Shown here in pieces: positions 1 through 9,043 of a DNA stretch of 42,275 nt. The position numbers and the translations under genes are program-made. Numbering within the stretch: position 1 is the stretch's first letter; every line of letters begins with the position of its first letter. Below the pieces are notes generated by a model, which saw nothing but the letters and a program-made list of their open reading frames with translations, searched no databases and was not told where the DNA came from. Source of the stretch: Caballeronia choica. GTDB taxonomy: Bacteria > Pseudomonadota > Gammaproteobacteria > Burkholderiales > Burkholderiaceae. Location: NCBI RefSeq assembly GCF_001544535.1, contig NZ_FCON02000063.1:1-42275 (forward strand). The letters are read 5' to 3'.

Positions 1-80
1 CTGCTTTCTTTGCTTACTTTCTTTGCAGCAGCAAAGAAAGTGAGTCCCGCCCCGGACAGGGGCAGAGCTAATAAACCGAA
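1..80. repeat. Burkholderiaceae-type intergenic hairpin repeat
   Basis: An 11-bp perfect inverted repeat, ACTTTCTTTGC (16-26) and GCAAAGAAAGT (31-41), is separated by a 4-base loop. CTTTCTTTGC also occurs as a direct repeat at 4-13 and 17-26. A second small hairpin, GCCCC-N5-GGGGC, follows at 49-63. This combination resembles a dispersed intergenic repeat that I recall from Burkholderia and Paraburkholderia genomes; that identification is from memory. It lies just beyond the stop codon of ycgR and could end or stabilise transcripts from either side. The left boundary is cut by the window. Confidence 0.6.
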
Positions 81-136
81 AACAAAACAAGTTCCATAGA
101 AGCCTGAGCGCATCAAACGGTGTACACCCCCCTCCC

Positions 137-898
137 TTACCTGACCAATGACCGCCGCTTCATCTCGAGTTGCGTGATGAGCCGTTGCAGCGTGTTCTCC
201 GCCGATCCCGGCATCGAAGCGAACTTGAACCCGAGGGTATAGCGCCGGTCGCCCTTCGAAGTCGCCGACTGCCGATGCGACACAAGCTTGAGATCAAGCG
301 TCACCTTCCCCGGCGTGCTGAAATGCAGTTCGACATCATGCAGCGTGACGCCCATCGCCAGACTCGCGACGCGGTCATCCATCGTGCGCAACGCAACGCC
401 GCCCAACGACAGATCGTGCACCTCGAAGCGAAAGCGCTCGCCGTCCGGCAGTTCGCCGCAGCAAATATACGGGTCGAGCACCGGCGCCTCGACGCGGAAA
501 TACTCGCGCCGCTGCATGTAGTACAGCACCGCGGGAAAGTCGGCTTCGAAAGCCGGACGGCCGTCGAACGTCGTCCGGCGCGCGGTGGTGGTCGAGAACT
601 CGACGCGCACGCCGTCCGGCGCCGCGTGGAAGATCAGCTTGGGCGCGGCGAGCACCTCGGCGTTCTGCTCGGCGACGCCGCCCCAGTCGAAGATGAACGT
701 GTGGGCGGTCACATCGACGTCGAGGAGACGGGTGACGATCTGGCCGCCGTGATACTCGGCCGTCAGGAAATCGCCGCGGTTGGCGAGGTTGCGCAGCGAC
801 ACGCCGATTTCGAGCGGATTGCTCCGGCCGAAATCGACCGGGGCGGCGGGCCTGGTGTCGTCTGCAACGTCTTGGTCGTGCGTCTGATGATTATTCAT
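137..898 (-). CDS. ycgR: Flagellar brake protein YcgR (c-di-GMP-binding PilZ protein)
   Basis: A 253-residue cytoplasmic protein with an N-terminal YcgR domain (about residues 20-120) and a C-terminal PilZ domain. The PilZ c-di-GMP motifs are intact: QRREYFR at 129-135 and DLSLGG at 162-167. In this family, c-di-GMP-loaded YcgR binds the flagellar motor and slows or biases rotation. The ATG at 898 was chosen because the conserved family sequence begins soon after it; an in-frame start reaching 1003 would add an Arg-rich tail unlike the family. No strong ribosome binding site precedes either start. It follows flgJ on the same strand after a 376-bp gap, so it probably has its own promoter. That context links motility assembly to second-messenger control. 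Confidence 0.88.
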   Translation of the reverse strand: MNNHQTHDQDVADDTRPAAPVDFGRSNPLEIGVSLRNLANRGDFLTAEYHGGQIVTRLLDVDVTAHTFIFDWGGVAEQNAEVLAAPKLIFHAAPDGVRVEFSTTTARRTTFDGRPAFEADFPAVLYYMQRREYFRVEAPVLDPYICCGELPDGERFRFEVHDLSLGGVALRTMDDRVASLAMGVTLHDVELHFSTPGKVTLDLKLVSHRQSATSKGDRRYTLGFKFASMPGSAENTLQRLITQLEMKRRSLVR

Positions 899-1274
899 GG
901 TGCGAGCCGTGTTCGTTTTGCTCGCGCGCCGCCACGGTTGCCGGCGTCGCGCGTCGAACCGGATCATGTCGATCCGGCACTTCGGTATTCGTATTAGCGG
1001 CAAGCGCGGAGAAAAATTTAGGGTTCGCCGCGAAAAATTTCCTGTCCTTCAATCCAGCCGACGGAAACGTTTGCTTTTCCAGGTCCCGCGAGACGCTTTT
1101 CCATGCCCGCTGTGGCGCGGTCGGCCGGCGCGCAGCGAAGTCATTTCTTCCTACATGACCACGCTTCGTTGCGTCTCCCACTGCGCTTCGTTCAATCAAA
1201 ACCATTATCGCCCCGCCGAAATAAAGCAATCGTCGCACCCATCGTGGCGATGGGGAGGCATGCATTGGCGGCGA
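899..1274. other. 376-bp gap between flgJ and ycgR with paired A/T-rich repeats
   Basis: No convincing gene is present. GAAAAATTT occurs at 1011-1019 and again at 1032-1040, exactly 21 bp (two helical turns) apart and about 110-140 bp upstream of the ycgR start. This is an operator-like arrangement. I found no good sigma-28 promoter for ycgR: a GGCGATAA-like element near 1205 (minus strand) lacks a matching upstream element. Confidence 0.4.
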
Positions 1275-2312
1275 TCAAACAATCTGACGCATGATCGAAA
1301 TCAGCTTCTTCGCGTACTGCGGGTCCGTCGCGTAGCCGGCTTTCTGCATGCCGTGCGCGAAACCGGCGGCGTCGCGCGACGCCTGGACGACCGGCGCGTA
1401 GCGCGGATTGTTCTTCAACACGCTCGCGTAATCCGTCAGTGCATCCTCATACGAATCGTAGGCCCTGAAGCGCTCGACGACCTTCTTCGGCTGGCCGTTC
1501 ACATATTCGGTCGTCGTCGCGTTGACGGTGCGGCCGGTCCAGTCCTTCGTCGCCTTGACGCCGAAGATGTTGTGGCTCGACGAGCCGTCCGCGTGCTTGA
1601 TCTCGCGCTTGCCCCAGCCCGATTCCAGCGCCGCCTGGCCGATGATAAAGCGCGCCGGAATGCCGGTCGCGGCGCTCGCGGCCTGCGCCGGCACCGCGAG
1701 CCGGTCGACGAATGCGTTCACCGAGTCGGAGCCGTTGCCGCGCGCGGGTGGCTCCAGCGCGCTGTTCGCGCCGTAGCCCGCGCCCGACTGCAGCGACTTG
1801 CCTTTTGACGCCGCCGCGTTCGCGTAGGCCTTCGCCATCGCGTTCATCGCCGCGAGGTTGCCGGCGTTCGCGCTGCTGTCGCCGTCCGCGCCCAACGTGC
1901 CCAAAGCGCCCGCTGCGCCCGCCGCACCCGCGGCACCCGACGCACCCGCGCCGCCCGCAGTCCGCATCAACTGCTTGAGCATCATGTCCGCGACGCCGAT
2001 TCCCTTCGACGTCATCTGCTGCGACAACTGCTGGTCGAGCATCGACGTGAAAGACTTGCTTTCGTTCGAGTCGAACGGGCTGTCCGACGGGGTCGCGTCG
2101 CGCATGCTCTTGAGCATCATCTGCGTGAAGACGGCGTCGAACTGCTTGGCCGCCGCCTTCAGCCCCTGTTGCGGCGAGGCGTTCGCCTGCGCGCGCATGG
2201 CGTCGAAGCCCTGCACGTCGAGTGCAAAACGATTCGACAGGTTGCCGATGTTGCCGCTCGTGTCGGTGGATGCCAGTGCATTGCTGGCGATACCGCTCGC
2301 GTTCGAGTTCAT
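1275..2312 (-). CDS. flgJ: Flagellar rod-capping protein / peptidoglycan hydrolase FlgJ
   Basis: A 345-residue two-domain FlgJ. The N-terminal part (about 1-110, with the KQFDAVFTQMMLKSMRDA signature) caps and scaffolds the growing rod. The C-terminal glucosaminidase-type domain (about 195-340) cuts a hole in peptidoglycan; AALESGWGKREI carries the expected catalytic Glu and is followed by the NIFGVKA motif. Between them lies an Ala/Gly-rich linker of about 35 residues that makes the protein slightly longer than the enterobacterial form (about 313). An AAGGAC-type ribosome binding site precedes the ATG, 12 bp after the flgI stop. It is the last gene of the flgB-flgJ run; flgK and flgL do not directly follow. 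Confidence 0.95.
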   Translation of the reverse strand: MNSNASGIASNALASTDTSGNIGNLSNRFALDVQGFDAMRAQANASPQQGLKAAAKQFDAVFTQMMLKSMRDATPSDSPFDSNESKSFTSMLDQQLSQQMTSKGIGVADMMLKQLMRTAGGAGASGAAGAAGAAGALGTLGADGDSSANAGNLAAMNAMAKAYANAAASKGKSLQSGAGYGANSALEPPARGNGSDSVNAFVDRLAVPAQAASAATGIPARFIIGQAALESGWGKREIKHADGSSSHNIFGVKATKDWTGRTVNATTTEYVNGQPKKVVERFRAYDSYEDALTDYASVLKNNPRYAPVVQASRDAAGFAHGMQKAGYATDPQYAKKLISIMRQIV

Positions 2313-2324
2313 GGGCTGCCGTCC

Positions 2325-3452
2325 TTAAATGATTTCGAGGTCGGCGCGCAACGCGCCCGCCGCCTTCATCGATTGCAGAATGGAGATCAGGTCCGCCGGC
2401 GTCGCGCCGAGCGCGTTGAGCGCCTTCACGACGTCCGCGAGATTGGCACCCGCCGACAGCATCTTGAGCGCGCCCGTGTCCTGCTTCAACTGGATCTGCG
2501 ACTGCTTTGCCGCGACCGTCTGGCCGTTCGAGAACGCACCCGGCTGGCTGACCGCCGTCTGCGTGTTGATGACGACCGACAGGTTGCCGTGCGCCACCGC
2601 GCAGTTTTGCAGCGTGACCATCTGGTTCATCACGATCGAGCCGGTGCGCGCGTTCAGAATCACCTTGGCGGCGGCCTGCGAAGGACGCACGTCGATGTTC
2701 TCCAGCTGCGCCATGAACGACACCTGCTGCGAAGAATCCTCGGGCGCGCGCAACTGGATCGTGCGGCCGTCGAGCGCGAGCGCCGTGCCCATGCCGAACT
2801 GGTTGTTCACGGCCGCGACGATCTTTTGCGTCGTGTCGAAGTCCATTTCGCGCAGTTCCATCTGCATCGTGCCGCCCGCCTGCGTGACGGCGTTCGGCAC
2901 CGCGCGCTCGACGATCGCACCGCCCGAGATGCGTCCGACCGCAAGCTGGTTCACCTGCACCTTGCTGCCGTTCGCGCTCGCGCCCGCACCGCCGACCACG
3001 AGATTGCCCTGCGCCATCGCGTAGACCTGGCCGTCGGCGCCCTTGAGCGGCGCCATCAGCAGCGTGCCGCCGCGCAGGCTCTTCGCGTTGCCGAGCGACG
3101 AAACCGTCACGTCGATCGCTTCGCCCGGACGCGCGAACGGTGGCAGCGTCGCGGTCACCATCACGGCGGCGACGTTCTTCAACTGCATGTTCTGCGTGGT
3201 CGCGGCGTTCAGCGTAATGCCGAGGTTGCCGAGCATGTTGGTCAGGCTTTGCGTCGTGAACGGCGTCTGCATCGTCTGGTCGCCGGTGCCGTCGAGGCCG
3301 ACCACCAGGCCGTAGCCGAGCAGCGGGTTGTCGCGCACGCCCTGGAACGAGACGAGGTCCTTCAGGCGCTCGGCGTGTGCGCGCTCGGGAAGCAGCGCGG
3401 CAACTGCGAGCGCGGCGAGTCCGATGGCGATGAGTCGGGTAAGGAGATTCAT
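2325..3452 (-). CDS. flgI: Flagellar P-ring protein FlgI
   Basis: A 375-residue periplasmic protein that forms the P ring around the rod in the peptidoglycan layer. A clear Sec signal peptide ends at about residue 27 (AHA-ER), followed by the family start [24 protein letters not shown], split here as [11 protein letters not shown] and [17 protein letters not shown]. The C-terminal [16 protein letters not shown] motif is also typical. The start at 3452 has GGAG close upstream and lies 2 bp after the flgH stop. Length matches the family. The open frame continues upstream of this start, but only as antisense noise inside flgH. Confidence 0.95.
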   Translation of the reverse strand: MNLLTRLIAIGLAALAVAALLPERAHAERLKDLVSFQGVRDNPLLGYGLVVGLDGTGDQTMQTPFTTQSLTNMLGNLGITLNAATTQNMQLKNVAAVMVTATLPPFARPGEAIDVTVSSLGNAKSLRGGTLLMAPLKGADGQVYAMAQGNLVVGGAGASANGSKVQVNQLAVGRISGGAIVERAVPNAVTQAGGTMQMELREMDFDTTQKIVAAVNNQFGMGTALALDGRTIQLRAPEDSSQQVSFMAQLENIDVRPSQAAAKVILNARTGSIVMNQMVTLQNCAVAHGNLSVVINTQTAVSQPGAFSNGQTVAAKQSQIQLKQDTGALKMLSAGANLADVVKALNALGATPADLISILQSMKAAGALRADLEII

Positions 3453-3454
3453 GA

Positions 3455-4150
3455 TCAGAGCGGCGCCAGGTTGAGGAAGAAGCGTTGCAGCCAGCCCATG
3501 TTCTCCGCTTCGTCGATATAGCCCTTCGCCGAGTACTCGATCTTCGCGTCCGCGACTTGGGTCGAGAAGACCGTGTTGCTGCCGGAGATGGTCGTCGGAT
3601 TGACGACGCCGGAGAAGCGCACGAATTCGTTGCCCTGGTTGATGAGCATCTGCTTTTCGCCGCTCACCTGCAGGTTGCCGTTCGGCAGCACGCCGGTGAC
3701 GGTGACCGTCAGCGTGCCGCTGAAGGTGTTGGCCGCGCTCGCGCCGCCGGTCGCGCTGAACTTGTTCGAGCCCGACGCCGAAAGGTTCGTGTTGTTGAAG
3801 AGCCCGCCGAAAACGCCCGGCGAGATCGGCACCGCGAACGCTCCGTTGCCCGCGCGATTCGTATTCGCCGCCGACGACTTGGTCGCGTTGACGTTCTCCG
3901 AGATCACGATGGTCAGGATGTCGCCGACATTGCGCGGACGCTGGTCCTCGAACAGCGGCCGGCCTGCGTAGCCCGCGTTGTAGATCGCGCCGGGCGACTG
4001 CGAGTTGAGCGGCGGCGCGGGCGGACGGGCCGTCATCGGCTGCGCCGTGATCGGCTCTTTCGGCAGGAGGCCGCACGCGGCGAACGTTGCGCTGAGCGCG
4101 AGCGCCGTGGCGATGCGGGAAACCCGGGCAATGGTATGGATTGGCGACAT
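3455..4150 (-). CDS. flgH: Flagellar L-ring lipoprotein FlgH
   Basis: A 231-residue outer-membrane lipoprotein forming the L ring. The signal peptide ends in a lipobox (TFAAC, Cys at about residue 26). The mature part has the family motifs [19 protein letters not shown] and the C-terminal [18 protein letters not shown]; the first is shown only as far as it can be read. It works with FlgI as the bushing for the rod. It lies 49 bp after flgG; that gap contains a small hairpin at 4182-4201. Confidence 0.95.
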   Translation of the reverse strand: MSPIHTIARVSRIATALALSATFAACGLLPKEPITAQPMTARPPAPPLNSQSPGAIYNAGYAGRPLFEDQRPRNVGDILTIVISENVNATKSSAANTNRAGNGAFAVPISPGVFGGLFNNTNLSASGSNKFSATGGASAANTFSGTLTVTVTGVLPNGNLQVSGEKQMLINQGNEFVRFSGVVNPTTISGSNTVFSTQVADAKIEYSAKGYIDEAENMGWLQRFFLNLAPL

Positions 4151-4181
4151 CTCTATGGTCCGTCTGGTCTTGCGGTCGTGC

Positions 4182-4201
4182 GAGGCTCGAAGCGAAGCCT
4201 C
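4182..4201 (-). other. Hairpin at the flgG stop codon
   Basis: GAGGCT (4182-4187) and AGCCTC (4196-4201) form a 6-bp stem with an 8-base loop, ending in the flgG stop codon. There is no T-run, so it is not a simple terminator. It could stabilise or partly attenuate the message between flgG and flgH. Confidence 0.35.
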
Positions 4202-4988
4202 AAACCTGCATCTGCGAAAGCGTCTGCAGCATCTGGTCGGACGTGGTCACGGCCTTGCTGTTGATTTCATACGCGCGCTGGGTCTGGATCATGTTGACCA
4301 GTTCCTGCACGACGTTGACGTTCGATGCTTCCACATAGCCCTGCTGCAGCGAGCCGGCGCCGTTCAGGCCCGGTTGCGTGACGTTCGGCGCACCCGACGA
4401 ACCGGTCTCGGAGAACAGGTTCTCGCCGCGCGCATCGAGGCCGGCCGGGTTGATGAAGGTCGCGAGCTGGATTGCGCCGACCGTCACGTTCGCCGTATTG
4501 CCCGGTTGCGTGATCGAGACCGTGCCGTCCGAGCCGATCGTCATCGACGTCGCATTCTGCGGAATCGTGATGGCCGGGTTCACCTGATAGCCGCTCGACG
4601 TGACGAGCTGGCCCTGCGCATTGGTCTGGAACGAGCCGTCGCGGGTGTAGGCGGTCGTGCCGTCGGGCATCGTCACCTGGAAGAAGCCCTGGCCGTTGAT
4701 CGCGACGTCCTTCGAGTTGCCGGTCTGCTGCAGGTTGCCCTGCGTGTAGAGGCGTTCGGTCGCGACCTGCTGCACGCCGGTGCCGAGCTGGCTGCCGGAG
4801 GCGAGTTCGGTCTGCTGCGTCGAGTTCGCGCCCGGCTGGCGCACCGTTTGATACAGCAAGTCTTCGAACACCGCGCGCGAGCCCTTGAAGCCGTTCGTGC
4901 TCACGTTGGCGAGGTTGTTCGAAATCACGTCCATCTGCGACTGCTGGGCGTTCATGCCGGTCGCGGCGATGTAAAGAGAGCGATTCAT
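4200..4988 (-). CDS. flgG: Flagellar distal rod protein FlgG
   Basis: A 262-residue axial protein of the distal rod. The N-terminal rod motif [17 protein letters not shown] is followed by [15 protein letters not shown]. The C-terminal coiled-coil end, [20 protein letters not shown], is diagnostic of the FlgG/FlgE class. Length is the usual 260-262. An AGGACA ribosome binding site lies upstream. It is exported by the flagellar type III apparatus and needs no signal peptide. Confidence 0.95.
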   Translation of the reverse strand: MNRSLYIAATGMNAQQSQMDVISNNLANVSTNGFKGSRAVFEDLLYQTVRQPGANSTQQTELASGSQLGTGVQQVATERLYTQGNLQQTGNSKDVAINGQGFFQVTMPDGTTAYTRDGSFQTNAQGQLVTSSGYQVNPAITIPQNATSMTIGSDGTVSITQPGNTANVTVGAIQLATFINPAGLDARGENLFSETGSSGAPNVTQPGLNGAGSLQQGYVEASNVNVVQELVNMIQTQRAYEINSKAVTTSDQMLQTLSQMQV

Positions 4989-5010
4989 GATGATGTCCTG
5001 TTTAAGCTGC

Positions 5011-5763
5011 CTAGCTGAAATTGAGCAGCTTGTTGGCCGCTTGGTCGTTCTGGTCCGCCGATTCCATCAGCTTCGTCTGCATCTGGAACTGCCGCGCGTT
5101 GGTGATCATCGAGACCATCGCCGCGACCGGGTTCACGTTGCTGCCTTCCAGCGACGCCGGCGCCACGACAACGTTTGGATCAGCCTCGGCCGGATCGCCG
5201 TCCGCGGTGCGAAAGAGGCCGTCGTCGCTGCGCGAGAGCGTCGCCGGATCGGGATTCACGAGCTTCAACTGATCGACGACCGCAATTGCCGTGGGCGGGT
5301 CGCCGGGGATCAGCGCGGACACCGTGGCGTCCTTGCCGATCGTGACTTCGGCGCCCGGCGGCACGGACAGCGGTCCGCCGTTGCCGAGCACCGGCAGGTT
5401 GTTCGCCGTGACGAGCTGACCGTTCTGGTCGACATGAAGATTGCCTGCGCGGGTGTAGGCCTCGCTGCCGTCGGCGGCCTGCACGGAGAGCCAGCCCGGA
5501 CCCTGGATCGCGACGTCGAGCGGATTGCCGGTCTGCTGGACCGGCCCCGCCGAATAGTCGGCGGTGGGCGTCGAGGACAGCACGAAGGTGCGCGTGGTGC
5601 CATCGGCGGCTTCGTTCTCGAACGACATCGGCACCGAGCGGAACGCGGCGAGTTGCGCGCGAAAGCCCGTCGTCGATGCGTTCGCGAGGTTGTTGGCCAC
5701 CACGCTCTGCTGCTCGAGCGCCTGCGAGGCGCCCGTCATCGCGGTGTAGATCAGACGGTCCAT
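5011..5763 (-). CDS. flgF: Flagellar proximal rod protein FlgF
   Basis: A 250-residue axial rod protein. The N terminus ([19 protein letters not shown], then [15 protein letters not shown]) and the C-terminal [15 protein letters not shown] segment match FlgF. It is shorter than FlgG and carries the RLIYTAMTG start typical of FlgF. A GAGAGA ribosome binding site precedes the ATG, and the gene sits between flgE and flgG in the standard order. Confidence 0.94.
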   Translation of the reverse strand: MDRLIYTAMTGASQALEQQSVVANNLANASTTGFRAQLAAFRSVPMSFENEAADGTTRTFVLSSTPTADYSAGPVQQTGNPLDVAIQGPGWLSVQAADGSEAYTRAGNLHVDQNGQLVTANNLPVLGNGGPLSVPPGAEVTIGKDATVSALIPGDPPTAIAVVDQLKLVNPDPATLSRSDDGLFRTADGDPAEADPNVVVAPASLEGSNVNPVAAMVSMITNARQFQMQTKLMESADQNDQAANKLLNFS

Positions 5764-5804
5764 GAATGGCTCTCTCGTATCGGCGATGAAATCAGCCGTG
5801 CGTA

Positions 5805-7046
5805 TTACAGGTTGATGAGCGTCTGGTCGACGGTCTGCTGCGTCTTGATCGTCTGCGCGTTCGCCTGGTAGTTGCGCTGCGCGGTGATCAGGTTCACGAG
5901 TTCGCTCGTCAAGTCGACGTTCGAGTTCTCCACCGCGCCGCCTTGCAGCGTGCCGTGATTGGTCGAGCCGGGCACCGACACCTGCGGCGCGCCGGAGGCG
6001 GCCGTTTGCGCGTACACGTTGCCGCCGAGGTTCTGCAAACCGTTCTGGTTGTTGAAGTTCGCAAGCGCGACCTGCCCGAGCGACTGCGTCTTGCCGTTCG
6101 AATAGTTGCCGGTCAGCGTGCCGTCGGTGTTCACCGAGAAGCCCGTCAGTTCACCGGACGTGTAGCCGTCCTGCACCACGTTCGTGACGCCGCTCTTCGC
6201 GCCGTACTGCGTCGTGCCGCTGAAGTCCATCGTCATCGTCTGGTTGGTCGCGCCGCCGTCCGCGCCGTTCGGGATCGAGAACGAGAACTTGCTGGTCGAG
6301 GTCATGTTGCCCGACGTGTCGAACTGCACCGTGCCGATCAGGCCGTCCGTCGCGGTCGAGGGCGCGGTCGCCGGCACCGGCTGGACCGGGTCGCCGTAGC
6401 CCGCGTACGCGTTCCACGAACCGGTCGAGTTCTTCACGAAGTAGACCGACACTTTCTGCGTGCCGCCGAGCGAGTCGTACGTATCGACGGAGGTCGACGC
6501 GTTGTAGCTCGTCGCATCGCTGACGCTGAAGGCATTGGTCGGAACCGTGTCCTGCGAATTCAGGTTGAACGCGGCCGTGACGTTCTTGGTCGCCGCGGGT
6601 GCGATGTTCGACGTCGGCACGGTCAGCGGCACAGTGCTCGCGCTGTTGATGATGCCTTTCGAGTCCGCCGCATAGCCCATCAGTTGCAGGCCCGAGCTGT
6701 TGACGATCTTGCCGGTGTCGTCGAGGTGGAAGACGCCATTGCGCGAGTACACGGTCGAGCCGTTGTTCGACAACTGATAGAAACCGTTGCCGTTGATCGC
6801 GACATCGAGCGCCTGGTTGGTCGTCGTGATCGTGCCTTGCGAGAACTGCTGCTGCACTTCCGAGAGACGAGAGCCGATGCCGATCTGGTTGTTGACGGCC
6901 GTGGCCATCGAACCGGCGTAGATGTCCGCGAACTGCGCCTGGCCTTGCTTGAAGCCCACGGTGTTCGCATTCGCGATGTTGTTGCCGATGACGTCGAGGT
7001 CGCTCGATGCGCCCGACAATCCGCTCAAAGCCTGCTGGTAACCCAT
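5805..7046 (-). CDS. flgE: Flagellar hook protein FlgE
   Basis: A 413-residue hook subunit. The N-terminal SGLSGASSDLDVIGNNIANA and C-terminal ENSNVDLTSELVNLITAQRN segments form the conserved D0 coiled coils. The middle (about residues 150-330) is the variable Ser/Thr/Asn/Gly-rich surface domain. A GCGGAGA-type ribosome binding site lies upstream. It assembles under the FlgD cap after rod completion. Confidence 0.95.
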   Translation of the reverse strand: MGYQQALSGLSGASSDLDVIGNNIANANTVGFKQGQAQFADIYAGSMATAVNNQIGIGSRLSEVQQQFSQGTITTTNQALDVAINGNGFYQLSNNGSTVYSRNGVFHLDDTGKIVNSSGLQLMGYAADSKGIINSASTVPLTVPTSNIAPAATKNVTAAFNLNSQDTVPTNAFSVSDATSYNASTSVDTYDSLGGTQKVSVYFVKNSTGSWNAYAGYGDPVQPVPATAPSTATDGLIGTVQFDTSGNMTSTSKFSFSIPNGADGGATNQTMTMDFSGTTQYGAKSGVTNVVQDGYTSGELTGFSVNTDGTLTGNYSNGKTQSLGQVALANFNNQNGLQNLGGNVYAQTAASGAPQVSVPGSTNHGTLQGGAVENSNVDLTSELVNLITAQRNYQANAQTIKTQQTVDQTLINL

Positions 7047-7091
7047 GACGGTCTCCGCTTCAGAAATTCGTTGAATTCGATTGAGGTGGTG

Positions 7092-7817
7092 TTACAGGAT
7101 CGACGCGACGCTCGTCAGGCCGACCGTCTTGCCGTTCGCGAGCTTGAGGCCCGGCGTGCCATCCGTCTGCTGCACGACGCTTTGCACCTGCGAAGCGGAA
7201 AGCGTCGGTGCCGTGGCCGCGGCGCCGTTGATCGTGCCTTGCGCGGTGATCGTGTAGCTGCCATCGGGAAGCGTTGCGCCGTTGGTGTCGGTCGGCGTCC
7301 AGTTGGTGACCGGCACCACGCCGGCCGACTGCGCGCCGAGCTTGATCGTGTTGACGATCTGGCCCGACGAGTTCTTCACGACGAGATTCAGGTCGCTCAC
7401 GTCGTTGGCGAGCTGCACGCCGAAGCTCGACGCCGTGCCCTTCGACACCGACACGTCGCTGCCCGGCGCGAGCACGGTCGAGCCGATCAGCAGCGCGGCC
7501 TGCGTCGACTGGCCGGCGGACAGTTGCGTCGCGAGCGAAGTGAGCGACGTGTTCAACTGGCCGATGCCCGTCACCGTGTTGATCTGCGCGAGCTGCGAGG
7601 TCATCTGCGAGCTGTCGGCGGGGTTGGTCGGGTCCTGGTTCTTCAACTGCGTCACGAGCAGTGTGAGAAACGTGTTCTGCAAGTCCGACGCCGACTGCGC
7701 GCCGGTCTTCGACGTCGACGAGGACGCCGAGGACGAAGAAGAAGTGCCGTTCATGGTGTCGAGCAGCGTCTGCGACACCGTGGTGCCGTTGCTGCCGATC
7801 GTGGTGCTGGTGGTCAT
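7092..7817 (-). CDS. flgD: Flagellar hook-cap (hook assembly scaffold) protein FlgD
   Basis: A 241-residue scaffolding protein for hook assembly. After a Ser/Thr-rich start it has the FlgD signature FLTLLVTQLKNQDPTNP (residues about 50-66) and SSQMTSQLAQINTVTGI. A C-terminal FlgD Ig-like/tudor region contains GAQSAGVVPVTNWTPTDTNG, with the typical G-S-Y-T-I run. An AAGGAC ribosome binding site lies 45 bp downstream-to-upstream of flgE in operon order. It is not part of the finished filament. Confidence 0.94.
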   Translation of the reverse strand: MTTSTTIGSNGTTVSQTLLDTMNGTSSSSSASSSTSKTGAQSASDLQNTFLTLLVTQLKNQDPTNPADSSQMTSQLAQINTVTGIGQLNTSLTSLATQLSAGQSTQAALLIGSTVLAPGSDVSVSKGTASSFGVQLANDVSDLNLVVKNSSGQIVNTIKLGAQSAGVVPVTNWTPTDTNGATLPDGSYTITAQGTINGAAATAPTLSASQVQSVVQQTDGTPGLKLANGKTVGLTSVASIL

Positions 7818-7834
7818 TGGGGTAGTCCTTGGTG

Positions 7835-8260
7835 TCAGGTGCCGATCGTCAGGGTCTTGAGCATCAGCTGCTTGGCGGTGTTGAGCGTCTCGACGTTTGC
7901 CTGATACGAACGCGACGCGGAAATCATGTTGACCATTTCCTGCACCGGATCGACGTTCGGCAGCGTCACGTAGCCGTCCGGGTTCGCCGCCGGGTTGGTC
8001 GGGTCGTAGCTGGTCTTCATCGGCGTCGGGTCGTCGATCACGCCGGTCACCTGCACGCCGCCGACCTGCTGGCCGGAAGCCGTGCGCGCGCCGCCGAGCG
8101 GATCGACCGCGAACACGACCTGTTTCGCCTTGTACGGCTGGCCGTCGGGGCCGGTCGTGCTGTCGGCGTTCGCGAGGTTCGAGGCGGTCACGTTCAGGCG
8201 CTGCGCCTGCGCGGACATGGCCGAGCCGGCGACGTTGAAAATGTTCATCAGGGATGGCAT
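7835..8260 (-). CDS. flgC: Flagellar proximal rod protein FlgC
   Basis: A 141-residue rod protein. The N-terminal [20 protein letters not shown] and C-terminal [17 protein letters not shown] segments are diagnostic, and length is typical (about 134-141). A strong AGGAG ribosome binding site sits 6-10 bases before the ATG. It lies 25 bp after flgB and 17 bp before flgD. Confidence 0.95.
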   Translation of the reverse strand: MPSLMNIFNVAGSAMSAQAQRLNVTASNLANADSTTGPDGQPYKAKQVVFAVDPLGGARTASGQQVGGVQVTGVIDDPTPMKTSYDPTNPAANPDGYVTLPNVDPVQEMVNMISASRSYQANVETLNTAKQLMLKTLTIGT

Positions 8261-8285
8261 GGGTTCTCCTTTCGACCTTTTACGC

Positions 8286-8783
8286 TCAGGTGTTCGACGT
8301 GATCGCCGAGAGCATCGACTTGATCTGCGACGACAGCACCGTCATGCCGGCTTCGAAGTGCAGCGCGTTGTCGGCGAACTGGACGCGTTCCGAGTCGAGA
8401 TCGACCGTGTTGCCGTCGAGCGACGGCTGGTTCGGCACGCGGTACGCGAGACGGCCGTAGTCGTCGGCCGAGCCGCCGGTCGCGTTCAGCGTCGACGTGC
8501 CGGACATGTGGCGGGCGGAAGTCGCGGCCATCGACATGCCGCTCGACACGCTGACGGGCTGCGCCATCGCGAGCGGCGCCGCGTTCGACCCCGCGGCGCC
8601 CGCGCCCGCACCGCCGGCTTTCTTCAGTGCGCCCGCCAGCGAGCTGGCGAAGTCGACGTCGCGGGCCTTGTAGCCTGGCGTGTCGGCGTTGGCGATATTC
8701 GACGACAGCAGTTCCTGCCGATATGCGCGGACGTCGAGCGCTTCGCGGCCGAACGCAAATTCCTTGTCGAGTTTGTCTAGCAT
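8286..8783 (-). CDS. flgB: Flagellar proximal rod protein FlgB
   Basis: A 165-residue rod protein and the first gene of the flgB-flgJ operon. The ATG at 8783 ([16 protein letters not shown]) was chosen because GAGGAG stands 9 bases upstream and the next residues match FlgB, including [19 protein letters not shown]. An upstream TTG at 8873 in the same frame would overlap the promoter dyad. An Ala/Gly-rich stretch near residues 65-85 is a variable surface insert. The C-terminal [18 protein letters not shown] matches the rod-family end. Confidence 0.93.
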   Translation of the reverse strand: MLDKLDKEFAFGREALDVRAYRQELLSSNIANADTPGYKARDVDFASSLAGALKKAGGAGAGAAGSNAAPLAMAQPVSVSSGMSMAATSARHMSGTSTLNATGGSADDYGRLAYRVPNQPSLDGNTVDLDSERVQFADNALHFEAGMTVLSSQIKSMLSAITSNT

Positions 8784-8850
8784 CCCGGTTTGCTCCTCTG
8801 GCGTTTCAGGTCCCGCTGCGATACGGCTCGCGAGACCTTTTTGCATGACA

Positions 8851-8879
8851 TGCATCTTACGAACGCAGTGCAAGATGCA
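8851..8879. promoter_or_regulatory. Inverted repeat in the divergent flgB/flgA control region
   Basis: TGCATCTT (8851-8858) and AAGATGCA (8872-8879) form a perfect 8-bp dyad with a 13-base spacer, about 70 bp upstream of flgB and 165 bp upstream of flgA. In this family, class II flagellar promoters are normally activated by FlhDC; a dyad at this point is a plausible operator. I could not fit confident -10/-35 elements. Confidence 0.4.
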
Positions 8880-9043
8880 ATCTGACGAATAACCGGGGAA
8901 GCGGGCCTCTATTCGGGGCTTGAGCGTGGCGGGCGATATCTAGAATTCATCTCGTGGCTCGCGTTCCGCATTGGCAGCAATGGAGCGACGCCGCGATGGA
9001 TTCGATGAACCCGGTTTGGCCGTTTGTGCCAGGGAGAGAAGTA

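Noticed and set aside
1197-1226. Possible sigma-28 promoter for ycgR
   Set aside because: A GGCGATAA-like -10 is present on the minus strand, but the sequence 15 bases upstream does not match TAAAG.
899-1265. Small open frames in the flgJ-ycgR gap
   Set aside because: No ribosome binding site, no recognisable family and unusual composition; treated as control region.
5943-7904. Very long open frame on the plus strand opposite flgE and flgD
   Set aside because: Arg/His/Val-rich antisense frame with no family motifs; typical of GC-rich DNA opposite a real gene.
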